In this document: in pieces, positions 11,364 to 23,701 of the stretch
Layout of the letters: every line of letters starts with the position of its first letter
Position numbering within the stretch: the first letter of the stretch is position 1
Assembly: GCF_918797505.1 (NCBI RefSeq)
Contig: NC_092802.1
Location: 19,985,883 to 20,049,882, forward strand
Length of the DNA: 64,000 bases
Direction of reading: 5' to 3'
Source: Bemisia tabaci
Taxonomy: Eukaryota > Arthropoda > Insecta > Hemiptera > Aleyrodidae
Notes under the pieces: generated by a model
The model's input: the letters and a program-made list of their open reading frames with translations, nothing else
Databases searched by the model: none
What the model was told of the DNA's origin: nothing
Position numbers and translations under genes: made by a program

Positions 11364-12262
11364 GAAGACTGAAATGGTTCTACACAACGAAAAAGAAACC
11401 GATATAGTGTCGGAGATATCTCCCTCGTCTGAATTTCATATACTTGTGAGTCGCTTTATAGTACTCTTTGCGGGCTGAATGTTGAAATGCATTGAAAAAG
11501 CTACGGACAAAAAACACATGGGGAGTACGCAGCGATCCTACTGGTTGAAATGGGTTGTTCCTATAGACTAAAGGAGAAAATGATGGAACGGAGACTGAAA
11601 TGGTTCTACACAACGAAAAAAAAACCAATTTAGTGTCATAGATATCTCTCTCGTCTGAATTTCATACATATGTAAGTCGCTTCATAGTATTCTCTGCGGG
11701 CTGATTGTTGAAATTTATAGACAAATGGACGAAAAAACACATGGGGAGTATGGAGCGATCCTATTGGTTGAAATGGGTTGTTCCTATAGACTAAAGGAGA
11801 AAATGATGGAACGGAGACTGAAATGGTTCTATACACAACGAAAAAAAAACCAATTTAGTGTCATAGATATCTCTCTCGTCTGAATTTCATACATATGTAA
11901 GTCGCTTCATAGTATTCTCTGCGGGCTGATTGTTGAAATTTATAGACAAATGGACGAAAAAACACATGGGGAGTATGGAGCGATCCTATTGGTTGAAATG
12001 GGTTGTTCCTGTAGACTAAAGGAGAAAATGATGGAACGGAGACTGAAATGGTTCTATACACAACGAAAAAAAAACCAATTTAGTGTCATAGATATCTCTC
12101 TCGTCTGAATTTCATACATATGTAAGTCGCTTCATAGTATTCTCTGCGGGCTGATTGTTGAAATTTATAGACAAATGGACGAAAAAACACATGGGGAGAA
12201 TGGAGCGATCCTATTGGTTGAAATGGGTTGTTCCTGTGGACTAAGGGAGAAAAGGATGGACT
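11364..12262. repeat. Tandem array, four units of about 225 bp
   Basis: Units start at about 11364, 11591, 11814 and 12039 with the shared start GACTGAAATGGTTCTA and contain TATAGACAAATGGACG and AAACACATGGGGAG. Units 2-4 are almost identical, unit 1 is more diverged. Short ORFs repeated on the minus strand are by-products of the repeat. Confidence 0.9.
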
Positions 12263-12421
12263 ACTATGGGGTCTCTCGTGTATTGCCGTTAGTTAATCAA
12301 TATATTATCTACTTCATTTTGCCATGGCAACCGCAACCACCCGCTTCAACCGCAAATACAAAATTAACTTCTGACGCTCCCAAAAAATCAGCTCCTCTCT
12401 CGCTATGATTCAAACGATATG

Positions 12422-12446
12422 AGTAAGTAAGTAAGTAAGTAAGTAA
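12422..12446. repeat. GTAA microsatellite
   Basis: About six consecutive GTAA units. Confidence 0.95.
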
Positions 12447-12905
12447 GGCCGGGCTGGCCGGCGAGGCGCCCTCAAGGGGCCAAGGCAACTGGCAACTGCC
12501 GTCGTGCACCCCGAAGTTGGACCGTACTCCTTAACTTATCTTCGTACTATTGACACATTGAGTATCAATTATATTCCCGCAAGGCTCAGCGGCCGTCTGA
12601 TAGCCAACGGAAGGTCTTATCAAAGACTGTGGCAGACGCTGCAGAGCACGGACTTTCGGAGCACGGCCATGTCCCCACCGAGTTGGACTGTGTTGTTGCA
12701 ATCTACACTGATAGGTAGCGCTGGCAGTCGCGCACACTACGAGTGATTACCGATTTTTCACAACCCAGTCGAACAGTGCAGACGGATTACTTACTGGGTG
12801 ACTATGTCCCTCCCGCACCCTGTAACCTCGAAGGGTCAGGGTATTGGAGTGGCATAGTCATCCACAGTCACGATGACTGATATTTGAGTGTCCTCAAATA
12901 TCAGT

Positions 12906-12974
12906 CACCTCCGGGGATTGAACCCGGGACCTCAGTGTTGGCAGCGAACTGCCTTGACCACTACACCACTGAGG
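12906..12974 (-). repeat. tRNA-like SINE head or tRNA pseudogene (Gly-GCC-like)
   Basis: The minus strand has an A-box-like TGGTGTAGTGGTCAAGG and a B-box GGTTCAATCCC with a T-arm CCCGG/CCCGG type stem. The presumed anticodon loop reads CTGCCAA (GCC). The acceptor and anticodon stems pair poorly, and the unit is embedded in repeats, so a SINE head is more likely than a working tRNA. Confidence 0.6.
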
Positions 12975-13137
12975 CTGACCTCAAACGATATGAGTAAAAG
13001 TTTTGAAAAAATCAAGTTTATTTCTTATTTCTACTTCAAGTAGCCCACAAGGGCTATTCTTTGCGCTTTAGTCCATGTCCCCCCTCCGTGCCTACAGCCA
13101 GTACCAGGCAACCATTGTTTGAGACCATCAAACTCGG

Positions 13138-13218
13138 GTCGCCTGGCCGGGAATCGAACCCGCGGGCCCTCCCGATCATAGAGCTAACACTACATTCACT
13201 ACACCATAGAAGGCCGAC
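13138..13218 (-). repeat. Second tRNA-like SINE head
   Basis: The minus strand shows a degenerate A box (TGGTGTAGTGAATGTAGTG) and an intact B box (GGTTCGATTCC) within GC-rich sequence. The presumed anticodon arm is not cloverleaf-like. Confidence 0.5.
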
Positions 13219-13755
13219 ACCACTACCCCATAGAAGGCCGACTTTATTAGGCCGAATTTTTGGCGAATTTGATGCATCTCCTTGCTTTTAATCAAGGATT
13301 TCTGAAACACAAGGGAGAGGGGCAATCGTCCCCTTGCGTGTCCATACAAGGCCAAAATACCCGCCACTCCTCTCCCCGTGGCACATCCTGCGAAGAATCA
13401 ACACCCGAATTACGAAAGCCGCGCGAGGGTCGGTCCGTGGAGATAATGCCGGGAAAATGTCTGGAGCCGAAACTAATTGTAAGTTCCCGTTTGTCTGGCA
13501 ATAATTTAAAAGGCGGCTGGGGCCAGGGGGACCGGGATACCTGCGCCGCGCGCTGCCGATGGAAGATGGAGCACGCCGCCGTCGCTTTGTCTACAATTCT
13601 AGCTTCCGAGCCCCCATTAATAAACCACGACGCAAAGACAATATTAACCCTCCGGTGTTGTCAGCTTCAACCGCTTAAGTTAGCAAATTTGATCAGCGTT
13701 TGCTTGACCGGTATTCAAGGGTGACAGGATTGAAACAAGGGGAAAATTGGGAAGC

Positions 13756-14311
13756 AATGGACCACTAGATAAGGTACGAATTTCAGCATTCTAATGCATG
13801 TTTCTTAAATAAAATTTCATGTAAAATACGACGCGCACAGCGAAAATTACCAAAATCAACTCCTTCCAAAGATATTTAACGATTCTTGATGCGTGAATTC
13901 AAACCACCCGCTCATAAAAACTCAATGCTATGTGTAATTCACATCGTGCGCTAAACGTTATCATGACAGTCTCTGCGATATAAAAATCTGGCAACCTCAA
14001 TCTTGACGCTTTGACTCAGCTGTAGCAAATTGCTTATAGTTTGAACAACACATGGCGGAGAATGAACATTGCTCGATTGAGAAGCTTGCTGAAACCGTTG
14101 TAGTGCGCGATTTGACTCACGTAGAGCTTTGAGTTTCTTGTCAGCGGGCAGTTCAAATTCCTCGTAACCAATGTGAAATAAAAACGTTAATATCTTCGTT
14201 TGGAGTTTGTTTCATTAGTTTTCGTTGCGCGAATCGTGCTATTCGTGAAATTCTAGTTGAGGAACATGTATCAGAATGCTTAAATTCATACCTTGTCTAG
14301 TGGTCCATTGG
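13756..14311. mobile_element. MITE of about 555 bp, TIR TGGACCACTAGATAAGGTA
   Basis: Inverted ends extend over about 45 bp with scattered mismatches (GCATTCTAATGCATGTT near 13790, complement-like near 14265). GAAG occurs outside both CAATGG/CCATTG borders and is a possible 4-bp target duplication. Confidence 0.65.
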
Positions 14312-14531
14312 AAGATATGCAAAGCAAATGGGAAGAAAACTTAGGGATTTTTGTTTTTTAAAAAAAAAAGATCGCACAAGCGCAGAATTCCTCTTTACAA
14401 AAATAAACGAGGGACGTTTTATTTTTTTCGAAATTAAATACCGGAAAGAAGTCAGAGCATGTAGCTACATGTAGTTGGGGAAATGTTTATGTTAGGTATG
14501 CGGCTGGCATGGTTCTGAAGTAAAAACTATA

Positions 14532-14762
14532 CACTGGAAAAAAAACACATCGGATCTCGAGTCTAGACTCTTAAAAAAATCAACAAGAAAAAATACTCTT
14601 GATTCAATCGGATTTTTGCTTAAATTAAGAACCAAGCCTCTTAATTTGAGCGGATTTCCTTTTGATTTAAGCAAAAATCTGATTGAATCAAGAGTATTTT
14701 TGCTTGTCAATGTTTTCAAGATTCTGGACTCTAGGTCCAATGTGGTTTTTTTTTTTCCAATG
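14532..14762. mobile_element. MITE with CACTGGAAAAAAAACACAT ends, copy 1
   Basis: Inverted ends and internal inverted CTTGATTCAATCGGATTTTT arms fold over nearly the full length. A second copy lies at 17265-17492. The right end of this copy is degraded (CATTGG instead of CACTGG). Confidence 0.75.
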
Positions 14763-15173
14763 AATTTTTTTTTTCGAACTTTCCTTCTAGGTCTAAGCTT
14801 TTGGAGTAGTTAATTGAAGTTTCTATTAGTTTCAGTGGCAACAGCGGCTCTTCCTAAGACCTTCAACCGTCCAACAAAGGCTAGAGGTTTCCAAACTGAT
14901 AAAATTTAAGGCCCAGGTAATTTCGGAGCGGAGATGCGGCCGTCGATGGGTGTAGCAAATGTTTGTTTTGTCGGCGCGCACATCCTGACCTATCTTAAGG
15001 AGCTCGTCGCTTTAGCTTTCCATTTGGAGGAGGGGAAGGGGCGGCAGTCTCACACTCGTTATTCATTCTTCGGAGTAATTTACGCTGTTTTCTGATCTTC
15101 GAATCGGATCTTTCGACAAGAAGGCGAAGGTAAGAGGAGCCGACGTGAGGGAGTATGCTCCATAGATGCGAGG

Positions 15174-15250
15174 ATAAGGCACACTACGGCGCCTTCAATT
15201 TTTTGCATGCACCACGCACATCCATAAGGCACGAATAGTCGCATCAAGTC
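15174..15250 (-). repeat. Member of the GTGCTCGATGGATGTGCG repeat family
   Basis: The minus strand resembles the units at 18959-19183, 40083-40150 and 40373-40437. Each holds a motif like GATGGATGTGCG and an AATTGAAGGCGC end. Function unknown; possibly a SINE body. Confidence 0.6.
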
Positions 15251-15415
15251 CAGTGGCGTGGCGTGAATCACGATGTATCGATTGTTCTGCCATTTAAACC
15301 TATGGTAAAGAATCGATTACTAAGGTGTTCGCTATGAACACCCTGTTTATCGATCTTTTTCCATAGGTTTAAATGGCATAACAATCGATACATTGCAAAA
15401 CACGCCACGCCACTG
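15251..15415. mobile_element. Palindromic MITE, TIR CAGTGGCGTGGCGTG
   Basis: CAGTGGCGTGGCGTG and CACGCCACGCCACTG bound a near-palindrome with central GGTGTTCGCTATGAACACC. Other copies: 40867-41030 and a partial one at 42592-42675. Confidence 0.8.
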
Positions 15416-15511
15416 ATCAAGTCGCTTCTTTATACTTGGCCGCGTTGTTGCGATCTTTTTCGTAATATCTACGTACCCGGAATTCGAGCTAGCCTTGGCA
15501 CGCGACTATGC

Positions 15512-15762
15512 TGCCTTGCCAAGGAAAAACGTCATATGAGCCTTCAGGCGTTGCCAAATTTCCTTCAATAGAACACGAATTTCCTTGAAAACTTGTGAAT
15601 ACTTTTCTTCCAGTTTTTTAGATAATGTTCCTCGCAATTTCAGCGAAAAGTTCTGAAAATTTCAAAGGAAAGTATTCACAACTTTCCTCGAAAAAGACAA
15701 TTTTATCAGAGGAAATTTTGCAACCCTCGAATGCTCATGCGGCGTTCTTCCTTAGCATGGCG
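15512..15762. mobile_element. MITE with GCCTTGCCAAGGAAAAACG ends
   Basis: About 50 bp at each end are inverted copies (GGTTGCAAAATTTCC type inner parts). A single-end fragment of the same family is present at about 24650-24705. Confidence 0.65.
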
Positions 15763-17108
15763 GTATAATGGATTAAAGGATAGTGTTTTAATGGATTTTG
15801 AAGCGATCCTTTCGAAGGAGGAGATCCTGTGTTTATCCTGTCGTGTGTGACACCGTGTTCATATTGAAACTCTAGTAAGTGCTTTATTGGCGGAGAAAAA
15901 AACATTATAATGAAAACATTAAGATGATGTTCTCATTGGTCTAAACATTCATATTACTGTCGATGAACTTCTGGAAGTCCCTATATGACTCGTATGACTC
16001 TCGGATATTTGCCCGCTTAACATTTTAATACCACTCGTTTCATGCGCTCCATATATCTTAAGATCCAGTGTATTCATTCGTCTCCTTCTTTAGTTCCACC
16101 ACTATTTCAATTGAATCAGTGAGTTTGAAAACAACTTGGGGAAAAAAATTGTTCAGGAAACACCTAAAACTGCGCAGCGGGCGAAGAAGTTAGTTTTAGT
16201 AAAACCTTTTTGGTGTCAAAGGACAAGTACTTAGAGACTTTGTAAAGCACCAAGTTGAAATCTACACACCATGTTTGATGACAGAGAATTAAGCATTTAA
16301 AAATTTCTGAGTTGGTGTGTTTTCGTCCTCACCGACTTTCAGATACTGATTTTTCATAGTCTGCCCTGAAAAATTTATATTTTTCGACCTGAATAACGCT
16401 TGAATATTAATATTACTTGTTGGTAGAAGGTATACTGAACCGAAAAAAGAAAACCGCAAGATCGGATGGTCACCCGTTTCCCTTGAAATGGCCAAAAATT
16501 GAATTTCCAATGAAATACTTGCATTTTTCTCTTTTCCCGTCGTTGTTTCGCGCACTTCCGATTGCAGTTTCGAAATTTCCTTTTGCGTGCAGATGCTTCT
16601 ATCCATAAGTGTTACTAAACCGTAAGAAAGTGAAAATCTAAAAAAAAACCCTAGTTGGTGTGTTTTCGAACTCAATGATTCAATTACTTAAAGGTGAAAA
16701 AGGTTAGATCAATCAGGAAATGAAGATATCAAGTACCTAGGTATCTGCACGAATCACATGAAAGCGTGACATTTTCAGAGTAAGTCTTGCGAGGACGATC
16801 CTGTAAGGGATGTGCACCAATATGGAGTAGCTAACGTTTGATAGGCCAGTAAAACAGGGCGAACACGGATTTCCTCTCTCGGGCGAGAATATTCCCACCC
16901 CCCTTACCCCCGCGATGCATCACCTATAGGCACACGGCTTTCACGATAAAGAACAGTGATGTCACATTACTCGATGCATCACACAATGAACAGGATAGGA
17001 TAAAAGGACACGTTTCAAATTGATGAATATTGTTTCCTTGAAGCTATCGAATCCTTTTTGTTAAAGTGAGAAAAAATTCCGGTAAAAAAATTGGATAAAA
17101 AATTTCAT
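15763..17108. other. Unassigned intergenic DNA
   Basis: No gene recognised. AGTTGGTGTGTTTTCG occurs near 16310 and again near 16653, so a short repeat may bound part of this stretch. Confidence 0.4.
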
Positions 17109-17650
17109 CGGCTTCCCAGAAAATGTGTACTTTATGAAAGGGAATGTGGCAACTTTCGAAAGCTCATACGGCGTAACCTGACTTAAGTACACAAATAAAC
17201 TTGGAGACTATAGTCAATCATTCTAGGGTATGACTCCTGTCATTCTGATGAATTTATTTTCTTGCACTGGAAAAAAAAACACATTGGATCTAGAGTCCAG
17301 ACTTTTGAAAACATTGACAAGAAAAAATACTATTGATCCAATCGGATTTTTGCTTGAATCAAAACGAAATCCGCTTAAATTAAGAGGCTTGGTTCTTGAT
17401 TTAAGCTAGATTCTGATTGAATCAAGAGTACTTTTTCTTGTCGATGTTTTTAAGAGTCTGGACTCTAGATCCAATGTGCTTTTTTTCCAGTGTTCCGCCG
17501 GTTTCCTAGAAAATGTGTACTTTATGAAAGGGAATGTGGCAACTTTCGAAAGCTCATACGGCGTAACCTGACTTAAGTACACAAATAAACTTGGAGACTA
17601 TAGTCAATCATTCCAGGGTATGACTCCTGTCATTCTGACGAATTTATTTT
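17109..17650. repeat. 150-bp direct duplication flanking a MITE
   Basis: About 17109-17262 and 17498-17650 are nearly identical, sharing GGGAATGTGGCAACTTTCG and CTTGGAGACTATAGTCAAT. The CACTGG MITE (17265-17492) separates them. Confidence 0.85.
17265..17492. mobile_element. MITE with CACTGGAAAAAAAA ends, copy 2
   Basis: Ends CACTGGAAAAAAAAACACAT and the complement ending CCAGTG. The interior is an inverted repeat as in copy 1 (14532-14762). Confidence 0.8.
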
Positions 17651-18162
17651 CATACATAGGGAAGAAAGCAATAATGAATGCTTTAAAACGCGATTGATAT
17701 CATACGCGTCGCGTTGAGGATTGAAGATTCTTTTCGAGATAGTTTGTACATGAGGGTTGGGTTTTCTCATTTCTATTTTTAGACAAATATGGTTGACCAA
17801 GTTGAAGGAAGGTGCCTCACACAATTTGAAAGGCGTAATATGACTAATATGGACTCGAAAATTGAGTGTTAAAAAGGGGAGTCAGAATTTTTTATTTAGT
17901 GCTCATCGTGATCTTTGCGTGAATTTTACCTTTAAAAACTCTATTCACTTGTCTTTAAGTCTTGTGTGCAACATTTAAGATAACCATGTTTAGTCCATTA
18001 GGATACCTGGATAAACAAAAAATATAGCGCATTCGATAGCGGCTCGATATATCGTTTGGTTCAAAACAATAGGACATAACCTTAAAAACAATTTAGAATT
18101 TAAGTTGGAAAAGCTGAAAATGAGTAAAATTCCTTACAATTTCACTTTTCATTGTTTTTTTG

Positions 18163-18472
18163 CACGGAGAAAGAAACCTCGTGCATGAGACCCGAAGTAG
18201 AAGTCATATGGATCTCTGAAGTTTTCGGATCACGTGATCCGAAAACTTAAGGTCCAGCTGCTGAAGTTCGGGTCAAACATCTGAAGTAATTCGATACGCA
18301 CCGAAGGGTTCGGCTCACACACTTGAAGTGCTCCGGTACATACTGAAGTATCTCAGATGTCTGACCCGAACTTTGGCAGCTGGACCTCAAGTTTTCAGAT
18401 GCGTGATCTGAAAACTTCAGAGATCCATGACCTCAACTTCGGATCCCACGCACGAAGTTTTTTTTCTCCGTG
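18163..18472. mobile_element. Palindromic MITE, TIR CACGGAGAAA
   Basis: Ends CACGGAGAAAGAAAC and the complement TTTTTTTTCTCCGTG. The arms carry several repeats of TCTGAAGTTTTCGGATC and its complement, so the whole 310 bp folds. Confidence 0.75.
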
Positions 18473-18958
18473 TGTATATCGCAAAAAACCCGTATCATCA
18501 GATTACTCAATTGACTGTTGAGGCTATGTTTACATGTGAAACCGATCGATATCGATACAACTTCACCTGTTGGATGCATCGAATGCGATCCATTGAGAAA
18601 TCCATTGCCAGTCGATTGAGATACCTGAATAAACAAATAATCAATCGTAAAATGTTCTGTCATCGATTTCTTTTAACTACGTTACCATCAATTCCCTCCT
18701 AAACAAATCACAACTTTTCCTTATACCACATTTTCCACCCTGTAAAATACTGTTTGTAAAAGAATCCTTTTCATGATCCCGGACGCTGAATCGGACGTAT
18801 TTCTGCATAATAACATGAGCCCTGTTATGCATGTATTCTTATGGGTTTTAGGACTCATGTCTTAATGCGCATAGTTCCGTTTGATAGAAATACGTCCAAT
18901 TTAGTATGTCTCAAGCTCGATCCATCCCGACTTAGTCCGAGCTCTTACGGAAGAGAAC

Positions 18959-19183
18959 GCAACAATGCGGCAAAGTTTTAAGGAGCCTTGATACAACTAT
19001 TCGTGCTCGATGGATGTGCGTGGTGCATACACGAAATTGAAGGCGCTATCAGTTGCTGTCCTTATCCATGCATCTTTTTTCGACGCAACAACGCGGCAAA
19101 GTTTCAAGGAACCTTGATACAACTATTCGTGCTCGATGGATGTGCGTGGTGCATACACGAAATTGAAGGCGCTGTCAGTGGAT
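18959..19183. repeat. Two tandem units of about 120 bp
   Basis: Near-identical units (about 18959-19067 and 19082-19183) share TTGATACAACTATTCGTGCT and GTGCATACACGAAATTGAAG. They belong to the dispersed family also seen near 15200, 40100 and 40400. Confidence 0.8.
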
Positions 19184-19199
19184 ATCTATCCTTGCATAT

Positions 19200-20590
19200 T
19201 TTTTTAATGTTTTGTGAATTTGATCAACGTTTTTTTTTTAATGAATACGACTTCTGGGTGTAATTTTGGTGCATATGAGACTCTCCGTTCAATCACTTCT
19301 ATTTACTTTTTTCTCATTTCTCTTCCATGACGATAATTACTACATTAAAACTGGATCGTGGTATCAATGGCTCTTAATATGATCCTCTAGGTGGAGGAGA
19401 TCCCATGTTTATCCTGTTGTGTGTAACATTCTACGTATATTGAAACAATTATTGGTGGTTAATGTCGAGAGAAATTTGAAAACGCGTGTTACGAACTACA
19501 AAAATGGCGTGTTAAGGAGTGGGACGCAGGAATTGTTGACGAGCTCATCGTGGTTCTTGAGCGGGTTTAACCTTTGAAAACTCTGTCGTTTTGTCCATTT
19601 TTCTTAGGTGCAACTACTCGTCGTTTCTTGAAGGTACGTAACTCCATTCCAAGGTTGAAAAATTGACTCAAACAGTTCACTTTTTTACGAGAATATACCT
19701 TTAAAATTTTTGTCCGAAGTCTGATTTTTGCACGAGGTCATGAGAAAAATCAGTGAAATTTTCGGTTCAAAAAATCCAAGTTTCTCCGGGTAAAAATTCA
19801 TTTGGCAAAATTGAAATACAGTTACAGTCCTTTGCCTGGAAGACGACGAATTGTGAAAACTATTTGGAGTCAATAAAAATGGCTGAGCAAACGAATAATT
19901 CAATCATAAATTGTATTGTCATTGATTTTTTTGAATGGCTTGGTTGATATTGAACGCAGAAAGTTGCTGTTTGGACAGCTCCTACTAATTTTAGCTGATT
20001 TAGAAAACTCAAACGTCAAATCAAGATTCTTAGACCAGCGTAACACTGACCTATCGTATAGTAAATCTTGAAATCTTGAATCAATTCTTCGATGTCACCA
20101 AAATCCATAAATTCTTCGAATTCTCGAATCTTCGAATTTTTCTTCGATTTCTTTGAATTGTTGCGATCAATCTCTTTCTAACCAAATCACAACTTTTCCT
20201 TGTGCCCACATTTTCCACCTTGTAAAACGCGGGAAATTGAGGCTGTGGTATTACGTGACCTGGATAATAGGGGTGACCATTCTTCAGGGAAAAACATCGA
20301 AGGGTATCCTTTAACTAATAATTTAAAGGGTCCGAAGTCAAACCGTTCAAGGGTCGGCGGCTCGCCTCGCTGCGGCGGTCAGTGGTTAGAGGGATCCCTT
20401 CGTAGTAGCCAGATCGGAGGAGGGTCTCCAGGTTTTCGAGTCCTTGCAAAAAGAAGTTCATTCTCAAATTCGTTGGTATGAATCCACGATTTATGCATTT
20501 ATGTCACATCAAGAGTCATGATTCAAGATTTCAAGATTTATTATACAATGGTTCAGTTGCGCTGTTTCTTTTTTTTTCCTTTTTTCTTTT
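19200..20590. other. Unassigned intergenic DNA
   Basis: No convincing gene. Contains a simple TCGAAT/TTCTTCGA-rich patch near 20085-20160 and pyrimidine runs near 20565-20600. Confidence 0.4.
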
Positions 20591-20593
20591 TTT

Positions 20594-21339
20594 TAAATTT
20601 AGCGTAAAAAGATTAATGGACCTCCTTAACCAATCATTGATTTCTAATGAATACTGTAAAATCTTCGAATCAGTGGCAATGTAAGTGTTAAATTGTTTTC
20701 GTCGAAGATTAGTTTTGAGGTTCCAATTGATTAATTTGTTATTAAATATTTCCGTGAGATTCTTTAATACGGAGAGACCATCGATACATTTCGGTTCAAG
20801 TTTTCAAATACCAATGTTTAAAATGGGCCAGTTGCGTTGATCGCAGAATCGTGTTTTGATGCTTGATTCTTGTAGATCAGCTTAAAATTATAAGATCCGT
20901 CCAAACAGGAAGGTTCCACGTTCAATATTAGCAAGATATTGCGCTTTGAAAAATTTGGTTTATAACGTCATCAACCGCGGTATTGTCAATACTTGGTTTC
21001 TTCCACCTTCCTTTCATCCGAGTTCCTCGTTGATTAACCAGTGCAGATGTGTGTCTCACTGACTCAAACACGATTAAAACACGATCTGCGACCAGCGCAA
21101 CTGACCGATTTTAAACATTGGTATTTGAAAACTTGAACCGAAATGTATCGATGGTCTCCCCGTATTAAAGAATCTCACGGATATATGTAATGACAAATTA
21201 ATCAATTGGAACCTCAAAACTGACCGGCGACGAAAACAATTTAACACATACATTGCCATTGATTCGAAGTTTTCACAGCATTCGTTAGAAATCAATGATT
21301 GGTTAAGGGGGTCCATAAATTACTTTACGCTGAAATTTT
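20594..21339. mobile_element. Fold-back element, arms about 265 bp
   Basis: Arms 20594-20858 and 21075-21339 are inverted copies, sharing CGATACATTTCGGTTCAAG and CCAATCATTGATTTCTA type segments. The loop side (about 20830-21010) resembles 33545-33730. Confidence 0.75.
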
Positions 21340-22446
21340 AAATTTTGGACCCTGATCTCCTCGAATCTCTCGTTGCGCACGCCTCATGCATGACAAATGA
21401 CGTATATTCAATGGTCACTCATGAAAAAATACGTCGCTTTCAACAAGCGTACGTACAAGTACAAGCATCCATTACTGACGTTCTCCATCCAACGTAGAAA
21501 ATTATCAATTATCGTCGATTTTTTGAACTACCAAACAATTATTTTTGTTGAAACATCAACACTTCATGCTTGTTTAATATGTCTAACTTCTTCTCCTGAA
21601 CGTGTAAAGTAATAACGAATGTCCATTAACTTAAATTTCAGTGGTATTCAATATGCATACATGAAAAATTGCACGATTATTTCTATACATTTAGAGCTTT
21701 TTCCAGATGTCCGGTTTGAAATCTTACACTGCTTGAAATAGTTAATCCGGTTCCCCCATGGACAATAAGATCACGTCAAAAACTTGAATTTTGAGTCAAA
21801 TTTGGCTATATTTCAATCCATTTGACTGAAATTAACTGTAATTGGTTCTAAAAGTGCCTCTAAATTACTTTAGCTTGCACGAAATTCGGATTCTATTTGA
21901 CTGGATCTACGAGTCAATTGACTAGACTGTCTCCGATATGCCAAAAAGAATATCACTTCCTTTAGCAATTCAGTCGGACGCTTTGCTAACACTAACCTGC
22001 ACAATCAACTTGACAACCTCCGATATCCTATGTCTGAATTGGGCGTCTGCTAATATATGAACTTGCTTATTTTTTCAGACTTAAATGAACAATTCTTGAG
22101 CGTGGAGAAGGAGAACCACCTCCAAGTCCTTGGGGACAGTCTGATCGGACCCAGAGCGTTGTTGCCTGACCGTGCGTGGCCTGTTAAAAGTAACCAAGCA
22201 ACCTATGAAAAAAGTTTGATTTTCAAGCAGCAGTCTGACAATTCGATCTTCATCCCTCACTGTTCTAATTTTCTCTCCTCGCTTGCCCTCACGATCGACT
22301 CTAGAGAAATCTGTTCGAAGAGCATTGTTACATTGTTGGGAAATGTTGTGCTTCCTCTTGGAATCTCTTAATAATCTTAAAAGATAAGGTAAATTAAAGT
22401 GCCGGAGAAATTGCAGGGTGCAATTTACCATATGATCTCTACTTCG
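21340..22446. other. Unassigned DNA with one 104-codon ORF
   Basis: An open frame at 22057-22371 (+) follows a pyrimidine tract and AG, but shows no motif I recognise. It may be chance. Confidence 0.3.
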
Positions 22447-22840
22447 CACTGAAAAAAAATTCTCGGCGTTTTTACCAAGGTCTGTTTTTTTTACCAATTC
22501 TTGATATTTTTACCAAGACAGACTGGTAAGCTTACCTAAAAACCGGTATTTTTACTGTTTTTTCAGGTAAGAATACCACTGTTATTGGTAACCAATTCCC
22601 GGTAACTTTGCCATTTTATCTCTGTAATTCTACCACAGTCGATAAAAAATAGTGGCGTTTTTAACCAAGGTCCAGTAAAATTACCGAGAAAGTTCAATAA
22701 TTTTACCGAGATTTCTCGGTTAAATTACCAATTCCATAAATGGTAATTTTACCAAGAAAAAACTAGGATCAAATAGAACCCTGAATTCTTAGTAATTTTA
22801 CCCTTTTTTTAGTAAATACACCGTGATTTTTTTTTCAGTG
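22447..22840. mobile_element. CACTG-ended MITE with 2-bp duplication
   Basis: CACTGAAAAAAAATTC at left and the complement ending TTTTTCAGTG at right, with CG directly outside both ends. The interior is built from many TTTTTACCAAGG/GGTAA motifs on both strands. CACTG ends with a 2-bp duplication would fit the CACTA/CMC group. Confidence 0.65.
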
Positions 22841-23701
22841 CGATAGACGAATACGGCAATTAGATGTCGCAGAGCACCCGGGCGAGCTGCAAGAGCGAAT
22901 TGTACATATATAATAAACTTCATTTTGGATTTAAAGAACGATTGTTTTGATTAAAAAAAATGTTTTTTTCAAAGTGAAATCAGATGTTTTTCACTCCTAG
23001 AAACTTTGCTCTGCGTGAAAGATTTTCTCTTATGTAGATGAAGTTATTTTTTTTTTTCAATTCAAAAAAATTCTTTCACAAAACAAGTTTTCTATCATCA
23101 AGAAACCTTGGTATAATAAAAGAAAAATTCAGCCCGAAAAATTCTCTTTAAATCGAAGACCACTTTCTTCCTTTGAGTTAAAACATGTTTTTTTTTTACC
23201 ATTTTTTCCGTGAATAGTCCTACTAGGTGCACCTTGAACGAGTTGTCAAATTATTTGACTTCCGAAATAGTTCATTACCCAGTACAAAATTTCACGTGGT
23301 CGATTTTTTTGTTATCCTAACCGTCTCTTGTTCAATGTGATTGGTGGAGCGTATCGTGGCCTTCAGGCTTCGGAGAGAATCGCAAACGAAGTCGTTTGCG
23401 AGAGTTCGGAAATGAACTCTTGAGCTAGGTGTAAACAAGTATTTTTAACACAGATCATATTGAACTTAGGGACCGTTCAGGGGGTCGTTACAGGGAGAGG
23501 GGAGAGCGTTTGGGACTGCGTGATTTAACGCTAGAATGGGCGATTAAGAACGATTTTTCGAAAACCTGAGCTGAAAATTCAACGCGAGGTGGCAATTTTC
23601 ATCCAAAATTCATCAAAAAGCACTAATTTGAGGGGGTTCGAATGAACGTTACGTAATTTTTTTTGGGAGGGGAGAGGGAGGAGAAATACTTGTGATAAGG
23701 G
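22841..23701. other. Unassigned AT-rich DNA
   Basis: No gene recognised. The first 350 bp are rich in A and T homopolymer runs. Confidence 0.4.

Noticed and set aside
11636..12061. Two identical 66-codon minus-strand ORFs
   Set aside because: They are the same frame in successive units of the 225-bp tandem repeat.
11364..12262. CRISPR-like array
   Set aside because: Units of about 225 bp are contiguous, without short spaced repeats or unique spacers, in a eukaryotic setting.
12422..12446. GTAA run as a cluster of splice donors
   Set aside because: A plain microsatellite with no exon next to it.
13260..13724. 154-codon plus-strand ORF
   Set aside because: No recognisable domain, no splice context, and it follows two tRNA-like repeats; treated as chance.
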